Part shown: in pieces, positions 6,571 to 16,878 of the stretch
Layout of the letters: each line of letters begins with the position of its first letter
Numbering within the stretch: the stretch's first letter is position 1
Assembly (NCBI GenBank): GCA_030428405.1
Contig: JAUIEH010000010.1
Location: 1 to 19,435, forward strand
Source of the DNA: Alphaproteobacteria bacterium
GTDB lineage: Bacteria > Pseudomonadota > Alphaproteobacteria > Caulobacterales > Maricaulaceae
Direction of reading: 5' to 3'
Length of the DNA stretch: 19,435 nucleotides
Position numbers and translations under genes: made by a program
Notes under the pieces: model-generated
Told to the model about the DNA's origin: nothing
The model's input: only the letters and a program-made list of their open reading frames with translations
The model's database searches: none

Positions 6571-7755
6571 ATGAATTTTGCGCGTGCAAATCAAGAGTTA
6601 GTTGCCGGCACGGGCGCGCTCGCCCTCGCCGACGGCTCGGTGTTTTTCGGCCGCGGGCTTGGCGCGACTGGAACAGCGGTCGCCGAGCTCTGCTTCAACA
6701 CGGCCATGACCGGTCACCAGGAAATCCTGTCGGATCTTTCCTATCGCGGTCAGATCGTCTGCTTCACCTTTCCTCATGTCGGCAATGTCGGCGCGAATGA
6801 CGAAGATCTGCAGACCAGCCCGCACGGCGTCGATTTCGCCGCCAGCGGCGCCGTTTTCCGCGCCGAGGTCACGCCGCCCTCGAGCTGGCGCGCGAGCGAG
6901 AGCTTTTCCGACTGGCTGAGCCGGCGCGGCGTCATCGCCATCAGCGGCGTGGACACGCGCGCTCTGACGCGCCGCATTCGCGAGCACGGCATGCCGAACG
7001 CGGTCATCGCGCATGCGCCTGACGGCGCCATCGACACAGACGCGCTGGTCGGACAAGCGCGCGCCTGGGCTGGCATTGAAGGCGCCGATCTCGCGAAGGA
7101 CGCCACTGCGCCCGCCGATTACGCCACGGCCGAAGCGCCGTGGAACTGGCCCGCCGGCGTGGAAGACCTGGCCGCGTCCAAACATCACGTCGTGATTGTC
7201 GATTTTGGCCTGAAGCGCGACATCGCGCGCTGCCTCGCCGGCGTCGGCGCGCGGGCGACCGTGGTGAATGCGCGCGCAGGCGCGGACGCCATTCTCGCGC
7301 TCAATCCCGATGGCGTGGTTTTGTCCAATGGTCCGGGCGATCCGGCCGCGACGGCGCAATGGGCCGGCGACATGGTGCGCAACTTGGCCAAGTCGGGCAC
7401 GCCGCTGCTGGGCATCTGCCTCGGCCACCAGCTGCTCGCCATCGCGTTGGGCGGGGCGACGCGGAAAATGCCGCAAGGCCATCACGGTGCAAATCATCCG
7501 GTGCTCGACATCGAAACGGGCCGCGTCGAAATCGTGTCGATGAATCACGGCTTCACCGTCGACGCCGACAGCCTGCCGCCGGGCGCGAGCGAGACTTATC
7601 GCTCGCTGTTTGACGGCACTAATTCCGGGTTCGCCATTAAGGGCGCGCCGATCCTGTCGGTGCAGCATCACCCCGAAGCCAGTCCCGGCCCGCGCGATGC
7701 GGCCAGCATCTTCACGCGCTTTGCGGCCCTGATGGATGCGCATAAGCGCGGCTGA
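6571..7755 (+). CDS. carA: Carbamoyl-phosphate synthase small (glutaminase) subunit
   Basis: Releases ammonia from glutamine and passes it to CarB for carbamoyl phosphate synthesis, feeding arginine and pyrimidine pathways in the cytoplasm. 394 residues, close to family length. The N-terminal domain is recognised by LADGSVFFGRGLGATG and FNTAMTGHQEILSDLSYRGQ. The class I glutamine amidotransferase domain carries the catalytic Cys283 in LGICLGHQLLAIALGG and His367/Glu369 in QHHPEASPGP; the Cys-His spacing of 84 equals that of E. coli CarA. The start at 6571 gives the expected N-terminus, although the ribosome-binding site (GGACGG) is weak and rather far away. It is divergent from yqeY and is followed by carB with one small ORF between. 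Confidence 0.97.
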   Translation: MNFARANQELVAGTGALALADGSVFFGRGLGATGTAVAELCFNTAMTGHQEILSDLSYRGQIVCFTFPHVGNVGANDEDLQTSPHGVDFAASGAVFRAEVTPPSSWRASESFSDWLSRRGVIAISGVDTRALTRRIREHGMPNAVIAHAPDGAIDTDALVGQARAWAGIEGADLAKDATAPADYATAEAPWNWPAGVEDLAASKHHVVIVDFGLKRDIARCLAGVGARATVVNARAGADAILALNPDGVVLSNGPGDPAATAQWAGDMVRNLAKSGTPLLGICLGHQLLAIALGGATRKMPQGHHGANHPVLDIETGRVEIVSMNHGFTVDADSLPPGASETYRSLFDGTNSGFAIKGAPILSVQHHPEASPGPRDAASIFTRFAALMDAHKRG

Positions 7756-7822
7756 CTTCACGACAACGTCACCACAATCATGCGGACAAGCCTGCCCGCT
7801 GCGATCACGCGCGCCCTAAGAT

Positions 7823-7847
7823 GACGCGCAGCGACGATTTGCGCGTC
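7823..7847. other. Hairpin after carA
   Basis: GACGCGCA (7823-7830) and TGCGCGTC (7840-7847) form a perfect 8-bp stem with a 9-nt loop, 67 nt after the carA stop. No T tract follows on the plus strand, so it is at best a weak terminator or a processing site. Confidence 0.3.
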
Positions 7848-7869
7848 GCGTGTTCTTCAAAAGCGGGCC

Positions 7870-8286
7870 ATGACTTCACGCGCGATGACGGCGACAGCTT
7901 CATATGCAGACCTTGATGCGTCCATGCTGGCGATCCTGATCTGCGCCGCGCTGGATTATGACGCCGCCATCGTCGACGGCGCTCCCTTGAGCAGCGAACC
8001 AAGCGCGCTCGCGGAAGTATGGTGGGACCGCTATCCGGGCCTCATGCCGATCATCGTTGGTCCGGACGCGGATCTGGAGCGCTCGAACTGGCAGCGCGTG
8101 AACGCCGGCGTTGAAGCTCTGGTGCGCGGCGCGGAGCTTTTGCAGACCGAAGCCGGCCCCGTGCCGTCGTCTTCGGGCTGGGCCATCTTGTTCAACGCCC
8201 ATCAATCCGCTCTGCGGGAAAGCGCGCGCGCAAGCGACTGGCTGCACCGATTGCGCGCCGCCATTGAAGACCACGCCTGGAGCTGA
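7870..8286 (+). CDS. Hypothetical protein between carA and carB
   Basis: 138 residues from the ATG at 7870; a second ATG at 7885 is an alternative, and neither has a clear ribosome-binding site. The protein has many Ala and acidic residues, tryptophans in pairs or alone (EVWWDRYPG, SNWQRV, SGWAILF) and a C-terminal helix FNAHQSALRESARASDWLHR. No signal peptide, membrane segment or known motif is seen. It lies co-directionally 114 nt after carA and 74 nt before carB, so it may be co-transcribed with them. A 124-residue frame on the opposite strand covers the same bases; I prefer the plus strand for its placement between the car genes and more protein-like sequence. Confidence 0.6.
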   Translation: MTSRAMTATASYADLDASMLAILICAALDYDAAIVDGAPLSSEPSALAEVWWDRYPGLMPIIVGPDADLERSNWQRVNAGVEALVRGAELLQTEAGPVPSSSGWAILFNAHQSALRESARASDWLHRLRAAIEDHAWS

Positions 8287-8360
8287 TCGCGCACGCGCAT
8301 TGCCCCGCGCGCCAAGCTCCCCTATAGGACGGCCGTTTGCCCGGTCGAATCGGCGGTTCC

Positions 8361-11687
<3,327 letters not shown>

Positions 11688-11739
11688 GCTCCGGGCCAAG
11701 ACGTCCTCGCTTAAGCAAGTTTGGGAAAGCCCCCTCAAG

Positions 11740-12213
11740 ATGCAGAAAATCCCCATGACGCTCGAGGGCTATAGAGCCCTCGACGACGAATTGAAGCGGT
11801 TGAAGCAGGTGGAACGTCCGGCGGTGATCCAGGCGATCGCGGAAGCGCGCGCCCATGGCGATCTGTCGGAAAACGCCGAATATCACGCCGCAAAAGACCG
11901 CCAGGGTTTCATCGAAGGCCGTTTGGCCGAAATCGAGGACAAGCTGAGCCGCGCTCAGGTCATCGATGTCGCCAAATTGTCCGGCGAGAGCGTCAAATTC
12001 GGCGCAACCGTCACGGTCGTCGACGAAGACACCGATGAAGAGGCCGTCTACAAAATCGTCGGCGACGACGAAGCCGATGTGCGTGAAGGCAAGGTCTCGA
12101 TCTCCTCGCCCATTGCGCGCGCTTTGATCGGCAAGGAAGTCGGCGACAGCGTAGAAGTCGCGGCCCCCGGCGGCGCCCGCGCCATCGAAATCCTCAAAGT
12201 CGATTGGAAATAG
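11740..12213 (+). CDS. greA: Transcription elongation factor GreA
   Basis: Rescues backtracked RNA polymerase by stimulating cleavage of the nascent transcript 3' end through the secondary channel. 157 residues from the ATG at 11740 (MQKIPMTLEGYRALDDEL), nearly identical in length to E. coli GreA; the frame stays open upstream but the added residues do not fit the family. The N-terminal coiled-coil hairpin carries the acidic tip D41 and E44 in GDLSENAEYHAAKDRQGFIE, which coordinate Mg2+ in the polymerase active site. The C-terminal FKBP-like domain follows (GDDEADVREGKVSISSPIAR, ALIGKEVGD). It sits 52 nt behind carB, with GGGAAAG upstream as a loosely spaced ribosome-binding site, and is probably read with carB. 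Confidence 0.97.
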   Translation: MQKIPMTLEGYRALDDELKRLKQVERPAVIQAIAEARAHGDLSENAEYHAAKDRQGFIEGRLAEIEDKLSRAQVIDVAKLSGESVKFGATVTVVDEDTDEEAVYKIVGDDEADVREGKVSISSPIARALIGKEVGDSVEVAAPGGARAIEILKVDWK

Positions 12214-12268
12214 CCCACAGCGAGGCTCCCGCGCGTCGTTATGGGGCGTGCAGCAATCGGGGTCGGCC

Positions 12269-13234
12269 ATGAGCGCGACCGCGCTGACCTGCATCGTCGC
12301 CTCGGATGGCCGGCGCGGCATCGAAAACCAGGCCTTGGGCCTGGCCGAAGCGCTTGGCCGGCGCATTCCGCTTGAGATCGTCACCGAGCATCTGGCGCGT
12401 CCAGGCATGCTTTCACGCTTCAACGCCCAGAGCGCGCGTGCGGACGCCGCCAAGCCGGAGCGGTTTTTGTGGATCGGCTGCGGACGCGCCGCCGCAGCGG
12501 CCGCAGCGCCTTTGCGCCGGATGCGGCCCGAAGCAGCGCTCGTTTATGTCCAGGACCCCAAGCGCTCCTACGGCGCGTTCGACCTGATCGTGGCGCCCAG
12601 CCATGACGGGCTTGAACGCGACAATGTCGTCTCGATCCTCGGCTCGCCCAATCGCGTGTCCGAGGACAAGCTCGCCAAAGCGCGCAGCGCCTTTCCGCAT
12701 CTCAGCGCGCTGCGTCGCCCGCGCGCCGCCGTGCTAATCGGCGGCAAGTCGAAGCGCCATGACATGACGCCGGTCGTCTCTGCGGGCCTGTTCGAACAGT
12801 TCAAAGCGATGCTCGCCTCCGGCTGGTCGCTGATGATCACGACGTCGCGGCGCACGCCGGAGGATTTCACCGCCACGATGCGCGCCGCCTTTAGCGGCGA
12901 TCCGAATGTCGTCTTCTGGTCGTCCGAAGCCGACGGCCCCAATCCATATTTCGGCTTTCTCGCCTACGCCGACATCGCGATCGTGACCAAGGACTCAACC
13001 AATATGCTGACCGAAGCGGCCAGCGCCGGCTTGCCCGTGCTCTACGCCGAGGCCGCCGGCGAGGACGGCAAATTCGCCCAGCTCTACGCCGCGCTGGAAG
13101 CGCGCCGCTGCGCCCAGCCCTTTATCGGCCCGGTCGAGCCGTGGCCCGTGGAGCCCTTGCGCGAAACCGAGCGCGCCGCCGAGGCGGTTCTCGACATGCT
13201 CGCAGACAAGGGACTTGCGTCGCGCCCGGCTTGA
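12269..13234 (+). CDS. ELM1-family protein (mitochondrial fission ELM1-like, DUF1022)
   Basis: 321 residues from the ATG at 12269; a seven-residue longer frame from a GTG is less likely. I recognise the ELM1/DUF1022 family from the N-terminus VASDGRRGIENQALGLAEAL, the motif YVQDPKRSYGAFDLIVAPSH, the middle AAVLIGGKSKRHDM and the C-terminal FLAYADIAIVTKDSTNMLTE followed by GLPVLYAEA. The layout resembles two-domain glycosyltransferases of the GT-B type, and the plant homologue acts in mitochondrial fission; the bacterial function is not settled, with cell-envelope glycosylation suggested only by fold. It lies 55 nt after greA and before trxB. Confidence 0.88.
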   Translation: MSATALTCIVASDGRRGIENQALGLAEALGRRIPLEIVTEHLARPGMLSRFNAQSARADAAKPERFLWIGCGRAAAAAAAPLRRMRPEAALVYVQDPKRSYGAFDLIVAPSHDGLERDNVVSILGSPNRVSEDKLAKARSAFPHLSALRRPRAAVLIGGKSKRHDMTPVVSAGLFEQFKAMLASGWSLMITTSRRTPEDFTATMRAAFSGDPNVVFWSSEADGPNPYFGFLAYADIAIVTKDSTNMLTEAASAGLPVLYAEAAGEDGKFAQLYAALEARRCAQPFIGPVEPWPVEPLRETERAAEAVLDMLADKGLASRPA

Positions 13235-13294
13235 AGCGTTGCAGCGACGCATCCTAATCATCTCCCAATCACAAGCGTGGGATCGATACGGTGC

Positions 13295-13317
13295 AGGCGC
13301 GCCCGCGCGCCTATATT
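13295..13317 (+). promoter_or_regulatory. Inverted repeat abutting a candidate -10 element upstream of trxB
   Basis: AGGCGCGCCCGCGCGCCT (13295-13312) has perfect 8-bp arms around CC. It runs directly into TATATT (13312-13317), a good -10-like hexamer 57 nt before the trxB start. No matching -35 is obvious. It may be an operator or simply reflect the GCGC-rich base composition. Confidence 0.3.
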
Positions 13318-13373
13318 CACGCGAACCCGCTCAACGAGATTGAACAAGCGCAGCGCAAAAGACAGGTGGCCAA

Positions 13374-14342
13374 GTGAGTGAACAACGACATGAACGCGTG
13401 GCCATTATCGGCTCGGGCGCGGCCGGCTACACCGCCGCCATCTATGCAGCGCGCGCAATGCTCGACCCCGTCGTGTTCACCGGCTTGCAGCCGGGCGGCC
13501 AGCTGACCATCACGACCGATGTCGAAAACTATCCCGGCTTCGCCGACGTCATTCAGGGCCCCTGGCTGATGGAGCAAATGCGCGCCCAGGCTGAGCATGT
13601 CGGCGCGCGCGTGGTCAACGACCTCGTCACCTCGGTCGATTTCGAAAGCCGTCCGTATACGCTGACGCTCGACTCCGGCGACCGCGTGACCGCCGACACG
13701 ATCATCATCGCCACCGGCGCGCAGGCGAAATGGCTTGGTCTTCCGTCTGAAGAGAAATTCGCCAATCGTGGCGTTTCGGCCTGCGCGACCTGTGACGGCT
13801 TCTTCTTCCGCAACAAGCGCGTGGCCGTCATCGGCGGCGGCAACACGGCGGTCGAAGAAGCGCTCTATCTCGCCAATATCGCCGAGCACGTCACCTTGAT
13901 CCATCGCCGCGACGAGTTGCGCGCCGAACGCATCCTGCAGGACCGTCTGCTCAAGCACGACAAGATTGAACCCGTCTGGGACACGGTGCTGGAGGAAATT
14001 CTCGGCGATGACGATCCGATGGGCGGCGTCACCGGCATGCGCCTGCGCAACGTCAAGACCGGCGAAACCTCGGAGCTTTCCGTCGACGGCGTTTTTGTCG
14101 CCATAGGCCATAAGCCCGCGGTCGAACTGTTCGAAGGCAAGCTGGCCCAGAAACAGGGCGGCTATCTGGTCACCGCGCCGGATTCAACAGCGACCGATAT
14201 TCCCGGCGTGTTTGCAGCCGGCGACGTCACAGACGACATTTATCGTCAGGCGGTCACGGCGGCGGGCATGGGCTGCATGGCGGCGCTGGAGGTCGAAAAG
14301 CACCTCGCAGCCCTCGACGCCGAGCGCGAGGCCGCTGAATAA
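13374..14342 (+). CDS. trxB: Thioredoxin-disulfide reductase
   Basis: FAD enzyme that passes electrons from NADPH to thioredoxin, keeping cytoplasmic thiols reduced. 322 residues, the usual low-molecular-weight form. The GTG start at 13374 is supported by AGGTGG five nt upstream. The FAD-binding site is GSGAAG at 13-18 with LQPGGQLTITTDVENYPGF following. The redox-active pair is C137/C140 in ACATCDGFF, the NADPH site is GGGNTA at 154-159 with HRRDELRAE, and the C-terminal FAD contact is GVFAAGDVTDDIYRQAVTAA. It is followed only six nt later by a convergent gene, with no obvious terminator in between. Confidence 0.97.
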   Translation: MSEQRHERVAIIGSGAAGYTAAIYAARAMLDPVVFTGLQPGGQLTITTDVENYPGFADVIQGPWLMEQMRAQAEHVGARVVNDLVTSVDFESRPYTLTLDSGDRVTADTIIIATGAQAKWLGLPSEEKFANRGVSACATCDGFFFRNKRVAVIGGGNTAVEEALYLANIAEHVTLIHRRDELRAERILQDRLLKHDKIEPVWDTVLEEILGDDDPMGGVTGMRLRNVKTGETSELSVDGVFVAIGHKPAVELFEGKLAQKQGGYLVTAPDSTATDIPGVFAAGDVTDDIYRQAVTAAGMGCMAALEVEKHLAALDAEREAAE

Positions 14343-14348
14343 GCGTTA

Positions 14349-14582
14349 TTAGATCAAGAACAGATCGAACAGACCGCTCGCGGCGCCGAGCGCGAAGAAG
14401 GCGATGAACACACCCGCGAATCCGAGCGCGTAAAAACCTTCGCGCATCACGGTCCGAACTGCGGCGCGACCGCTCTCGCGCTTGCGCTCTTGCGCACGGG
14501 TCTGGATGAATTCAGCGCGCGCATCATCGGCCTGTGCGCTCGACAGAACCTGTCTCAGTTCTTGAATTTCAGTGCGGGTCAC
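14349..14582 (-). CDS. Small single-pass membrane protein, hypothetical
   Basis: 77 residues with a GTG start, backed by GGGAGA about 7 nt upstream. Residues 1-48 are polar and charged with a helical look (IQELRQVLSSAQADDARAEF); residues about 49-75 are a single hydrophobic segment (FYALGFAGVFIAFFALGAAS), probably C-terminal and tail-anchored, with no signal peptide. I do not recognise the family. It converges on trxB with six bases between stop codons, so the two genes must share or overlap termination signals. Confidence 0.62.
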   Translation of the reverse strand: MTRTEIQELRQVLSSAQADDARAEFIQTRAQERKRESGRAAVRTVMREGFYALGFAGVFIAFFALGAASGLFDLFLI

Positions 14583-14681
14583 GCCGGTTTCTCCCAGTGA
14601 AACACATGGCGGACTTGCAACAATATTCGCGCCATGCGCGTCGACGGGTTTGATTTCAAAAGCCTGGAGCGCTCAAATAGG

Positions 14682-14701
14682 TTATCAACACCTTATTCAC
14701 A
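14682..14701 (+). promoter_or_regulatory. Two tandem DnaA-box-like sites
   Basis: TTATCAACA (14682-14690) and TTATTCACA (14693-14701) lie in the same orientation, 11 bp apart, or one helical turn. The second fits the TTATNCACA consensus fully; the first differs at one base. They are followed about 30 nt later by an AT-rich run. No further boxes were seen nearby, so this is more likely a DnaA regulatory or titration site than an origin. Confidence 0.4.
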
Positions 14702-14725
14702 GTGCGTGCACCGTGGGGGCGCGTG

Positions 14726-14869
14726 ATGACAGGATTGAATTATTTAGACTTTTTTCTCGAGGCGCACGCGCTCGACGTTGCGCGCACCGATCCTGAGGTG
14801 CTGGCGTGGTCTGATGATGCGCGCGCGCGGAAGGCCCCGCTCACGCTTTATCGCCAGTTCGGAATTTAG
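14726..14869 (+). CDS. Possible 47-residue small protein
   Basis: The frame opens at ATG 14726 (with a GTG just before it) and ends at TAG 14867-14869. GGGGG lies about 7 nt upstream as a ribosome-binding site. The peptide begins MTGLNYLDFFLEAHALDVAR and has ordinary amino acid variety, with mostly G or C at third positions in its middle part. No family is recognised. It lies just after the DnaA-box-like sites and upstream of the TetR gene in the same direction. Confidence 0.4.
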   Translation: MTGLNYLDFFLEAHALDVARTDPEVLAWSDDARARKAPLTLYRQFGI

Positions 14870-14935
14870 TTCGCTCCACGAACCAGCGCATTCCTCCGAT
14901 TGGACAGGCGTTGCGGCGCGAACCATTCTCCGCCA

Positions 14936-15505
14936 ATGCTCGCTGACGCCCTAAGCACCAAAGAAAAACTGATGCGCGCGGCCGTCGAAATCGTCGCCGA
15001 GGACGGTTTCGCCGCGGCCACGACGGCAGCGATCGCTGCGCGCGCCGGCGTGGCTGAAGGCACGCTCTATCGCCATTTCGCGGGCAAGGACGAGCTGATG
15101 ATCGCGGCCTACCGCCAGCTAAAATCCGACATTTTCGCCGCTAGCACCGACACATATGATGAGAGCGCGCCTTTTGAGGCGCGTCTGGCCCATCTCTGGC
15201 GCGCTGTCATAGACGCCTATCGACGCGACCGCGCGGGCTTCCGCTTCGGCCAGCGCTTCGGCGAGTCCGCGCTCTCGGCGAAAGAAGGCGGCGCCGCGCA
15301 TGAAGCCATGACGGGCGCGCTGACCAGGCTGCGCGACGACGCGCGCGCGCGCGGCGAGGTCAAAGATCTGCCGATGGAGCTTTTCATCGCCTTGTTCTAC
15401 GCGCCCGCAATCGCCCTTCTGAAACGCGAGTTGAGCGGACGCGAATGGACCGACGCCGAACTCGCCAAGGCCGCTCAAGCGATATGGCATAGCTGGCGCG
15501 CTTAA
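14936..15505 (+). CDS. TetR-family transcriptional regulator
   Basis: 189 residues from the ATG at 14936; a TTG-started extension to 14900 is less likely. The N-terminal DNA-binding domain is typical: KLMRAAVEIVAEDGFAAATT, IAARAGVAEGTLYRHFAGKD and ELMIAAYRQL, with the recognition helix around residues 38-47. The rest is a helical ligand-binding domain of unknown inducer, with LWRAVIDAYRRDRAGFRFGQ and FYAPAIALLKRELSGREW. The family usually represses neighbouring genes until a small molecule binds. The aldo/keto reductase downstream in the same direction has a fitting inverted repeat in its promoter and is the likely target. No similar repeat is seen upstream of this gene, so autoregulation is not indicated. 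Confidence 0.93.
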   Translation: MLADALSTKEKLMRAAVEIVAEDGFAAATTAAIAARAGVAEGTLYRHFAGKDELMIAAYRQLKSDIFAASTDTYDESAPFEARLAHLWRAVIDAYRRDRAGFRFGQRFGESALSAKEGGAAHEAMTGALTRLRDDARARGEVKDLPMELFIALFYAPAIALLKRELSGREWTDAELAKAAQAIWHSWRA

Positions 15506-15560
15506 GCGCTCCGTCTCATTCACGTATAACGAGCGCGTAGAAAAAATCGCCCGCAGCGGG

Positions 15561-15590
15561 TTGACGATGTGAGTGAGCGCTCACATCTAT
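15561..15590 (+). promoter_or_regulatory. Aldo/keto reductase promoter with TetR-type operator
   Basis: A -35-like TTGACG (15561-15566) leads into an inverted repeat GATGTGAG-TGAGCG-CTCACATC (15566-15587, perfect 8-bp arms). The expected -10 region around 15584-15590 falls in the right arm, although no good -10 hexamer is seen. An inverted repeat in the -35/-10 spacer is the typical position of a TetR-family operator, and a tetR gene ends 60 nt upstream. Confidence 0.6.
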
Positions 15591-15658
15591 CTCGAACTCG
15601 CCGCGCAAGCCGAGCGAGATGCGCGCCGCCATCACGCGAGCGCGCCGAGGAGGGTCAC

Positions 15659-16648
15659 ATGACGAAACGCGAATTGGGACGCAGCGGCGTCAAAGTGAAT
15701 GCAGTCGGGCTTGGCTGCATGGGCATGTCGGAATTTTACGGCCCCGCCACCGAGCGGGACACGGCGGTGCGCTTCATCCACGAAGCCATCGCGCACGGCG
15801 TCGACCATCTCGACACCGCCGAAATGTATGGCATGGGGCACAATGAGGAGCTGCTCGGCGCAGCGCTTCAGGGCGGCTATCGCGACAAGGTGTTCCTCGC
15901 AACCAAGTTCGGCCCGATGCGCGATCCCGAGACCGGCCGGATAAACGGTGTGGACGGTTCGCCGGAGAACTGCCGTCGCGCCATTGAGGGCTCGCTCAAG
16001 CGCCTGAACACAGATGTCGTGGATCTCTATTATCTACACCGCATCGACCCGGCGACGCCGATCGAAGACACAGTTGGCGAAATGGCGAAGCTCGTTGCGG
16101 AAGGCAAAGTCCGCTTTCTCGGCCTGTCCGAAGCGTCGGGCGAGACGCTGAAGCGCGCCAACGCCGTCCACCCGATCACGGCGGTGCAGAGCGAATATTC
16201 GATCTTCTCACGCGACATCGAAGCCAAGCTGATGCCGGGACTGCGCGAAACGGGGGCGAGCCTGGTCGCCTATTCCCCACTCGGCCGCGGCATGCTGACC
16301 GGCCGCTTCACCCGCGAAACGGCGGCGGAAGTGCTCGATTATCGTTCCAATAGTCCGCGTTTTCAGGGCGAGGCGTTTGAGGCCAATCTCGCGCTTGTCG
16401 ACGAAGTCAAATCGGTCGCCGGAGCCAGGGGCGCAACGCCCGCGCAAGTCGCGCTCGCCTGGGTGCTCGGTCGCGGCGAAGACATCGTCACGATCCCCGG
16501 CACGACCAAGCTCGCTAATCTCGACGCCAATCTCGGCGCACTTGAGGTGAGCTTGTCGGATGAGGAGCGCGCCAAGCTCGACGCTCTGGCCGAAAAGGTT
16601 CAGGGCCTGCGTTATCCCGAACCGCAAATGGCGCTGACCAACGCCTGA
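15659..16648 (+). CDS. Aldo/keto reductase
   Basis: NADPH-dependent oxidoreductase of the AKR superfamily, 329 residues from the ATG at 15659, which has a clear GGAGG ribosome-binding site 6 to 7 nt upstream; the longer frame from 15569 is rejected. The start MTKRELGRSGVKVNAVGLGC followed by MGMSEFYGP is typical of AKR13/YakC-like members. The catalytic tetrad is present: D52, Y57 (DTAEMYGMGHNEELLG), K83 (ATKFGP) and H127 (YYLHRID). The TIM-barrel continues with KVRFLGLSEASGETLKRA, VQSEYSIFSRD, and the cofactor end VTIPGTTKLANLDANLGAL. The substrate is unknown; many relatives reduce reactive aldehydes. It is probably controlled by the upstream TetR regulator. Confidence 0.95.
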   Translation: MTKRELGRSGVKVNAVGLGCMGMSEFYGPATERDTAVRFIHEAIAHGVDHLDTAEMYGMGHNEELLGAALQGGYRDKVFLATKFGPMRDPETGRINGVDGSPENCRRAIEGSLKRLNTDVVDLYYLHRIDPATPIEDTVGEMAKLVAEGKVRFLGLSEASGETLKRANAVHPITAVQSEYSIFSRDIEAKLMPGLRETGASLVAYSPLGRGMLTGRFTRETAAEVLDYRSNSPRFQGEAFEANLALVDEVKSVAGARGATPAQVALAWVLGRGEDIVTIPGTTKLANLDANLGALEVSLSDEERAKLDALAEKVQGLRYPEPQMALTNA

Positions 16649-16655
16649 GGCTTCA

Positions 16656-16687
16656 GCCTGCGCGGGGGAAGCCTCCTTCGCGCAGGC
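16656..16687 (+). terminator. Hairpin after the aldo/keto reductase gene
   Basis: GCCTGCGCG (16656-16664) and CGCGCAGGC (16679-16687) form a perfect 9-bp stem whose 14-nt loop can pair further. It begins 7 nt after the stop codon, a fitting place for a terminator, but no T tract follows, so it may terminate poorly or need Rho. Confidence 0.4.
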
Positions 16688-16878
16688 GCCGCCAGAGCCG
16701 AAAAATAGCGCGGACAGAGCTCTAGCGCTTGTTTCTGACCGCGGCATCCGGCTCGCGCAAAGGCGCCACTGTCGCGAACCCGTGACGCCGCTTTGGTCGG
16801 ATTTGGTTGACGCGGCCCCGCAATCGCCGTTTTTGTGCGCTGCAATATGCAGAACAAAAAACGAATGCGGTCGAGGCC

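Larger units (their letters stand above)
14583..14935. other. Intergenic region with putative sites and one small ORF
   Basis: About 350 bases between two divergently placed genes. It contains a TTTGATTTCAAA palindrome (14649-14660), two DnaA-box-like sites (14682-14701), an AT-rich run after them (14733-14756) and a 47-codon open frame. Promoters for the flanking genes must lie here, but I could not place convincing -35/-10 pairs. Confidence 0.5.

Noticed and set aside
6598..7761. 387-residue frame on the minus strand across carA
   Set aside because: It is antisense to a complete carA with intact catalytic residues and has no recognisable domain.
14682..14756. Replication origin suggested by DnaA-like boxes next to an AT-rich run
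   Set aside because: Only two boxes, one of them imperfect, and none of the genes typical of alphaproteobacterial origins (hemE, dnaA, parAB, gidA) are nearby.
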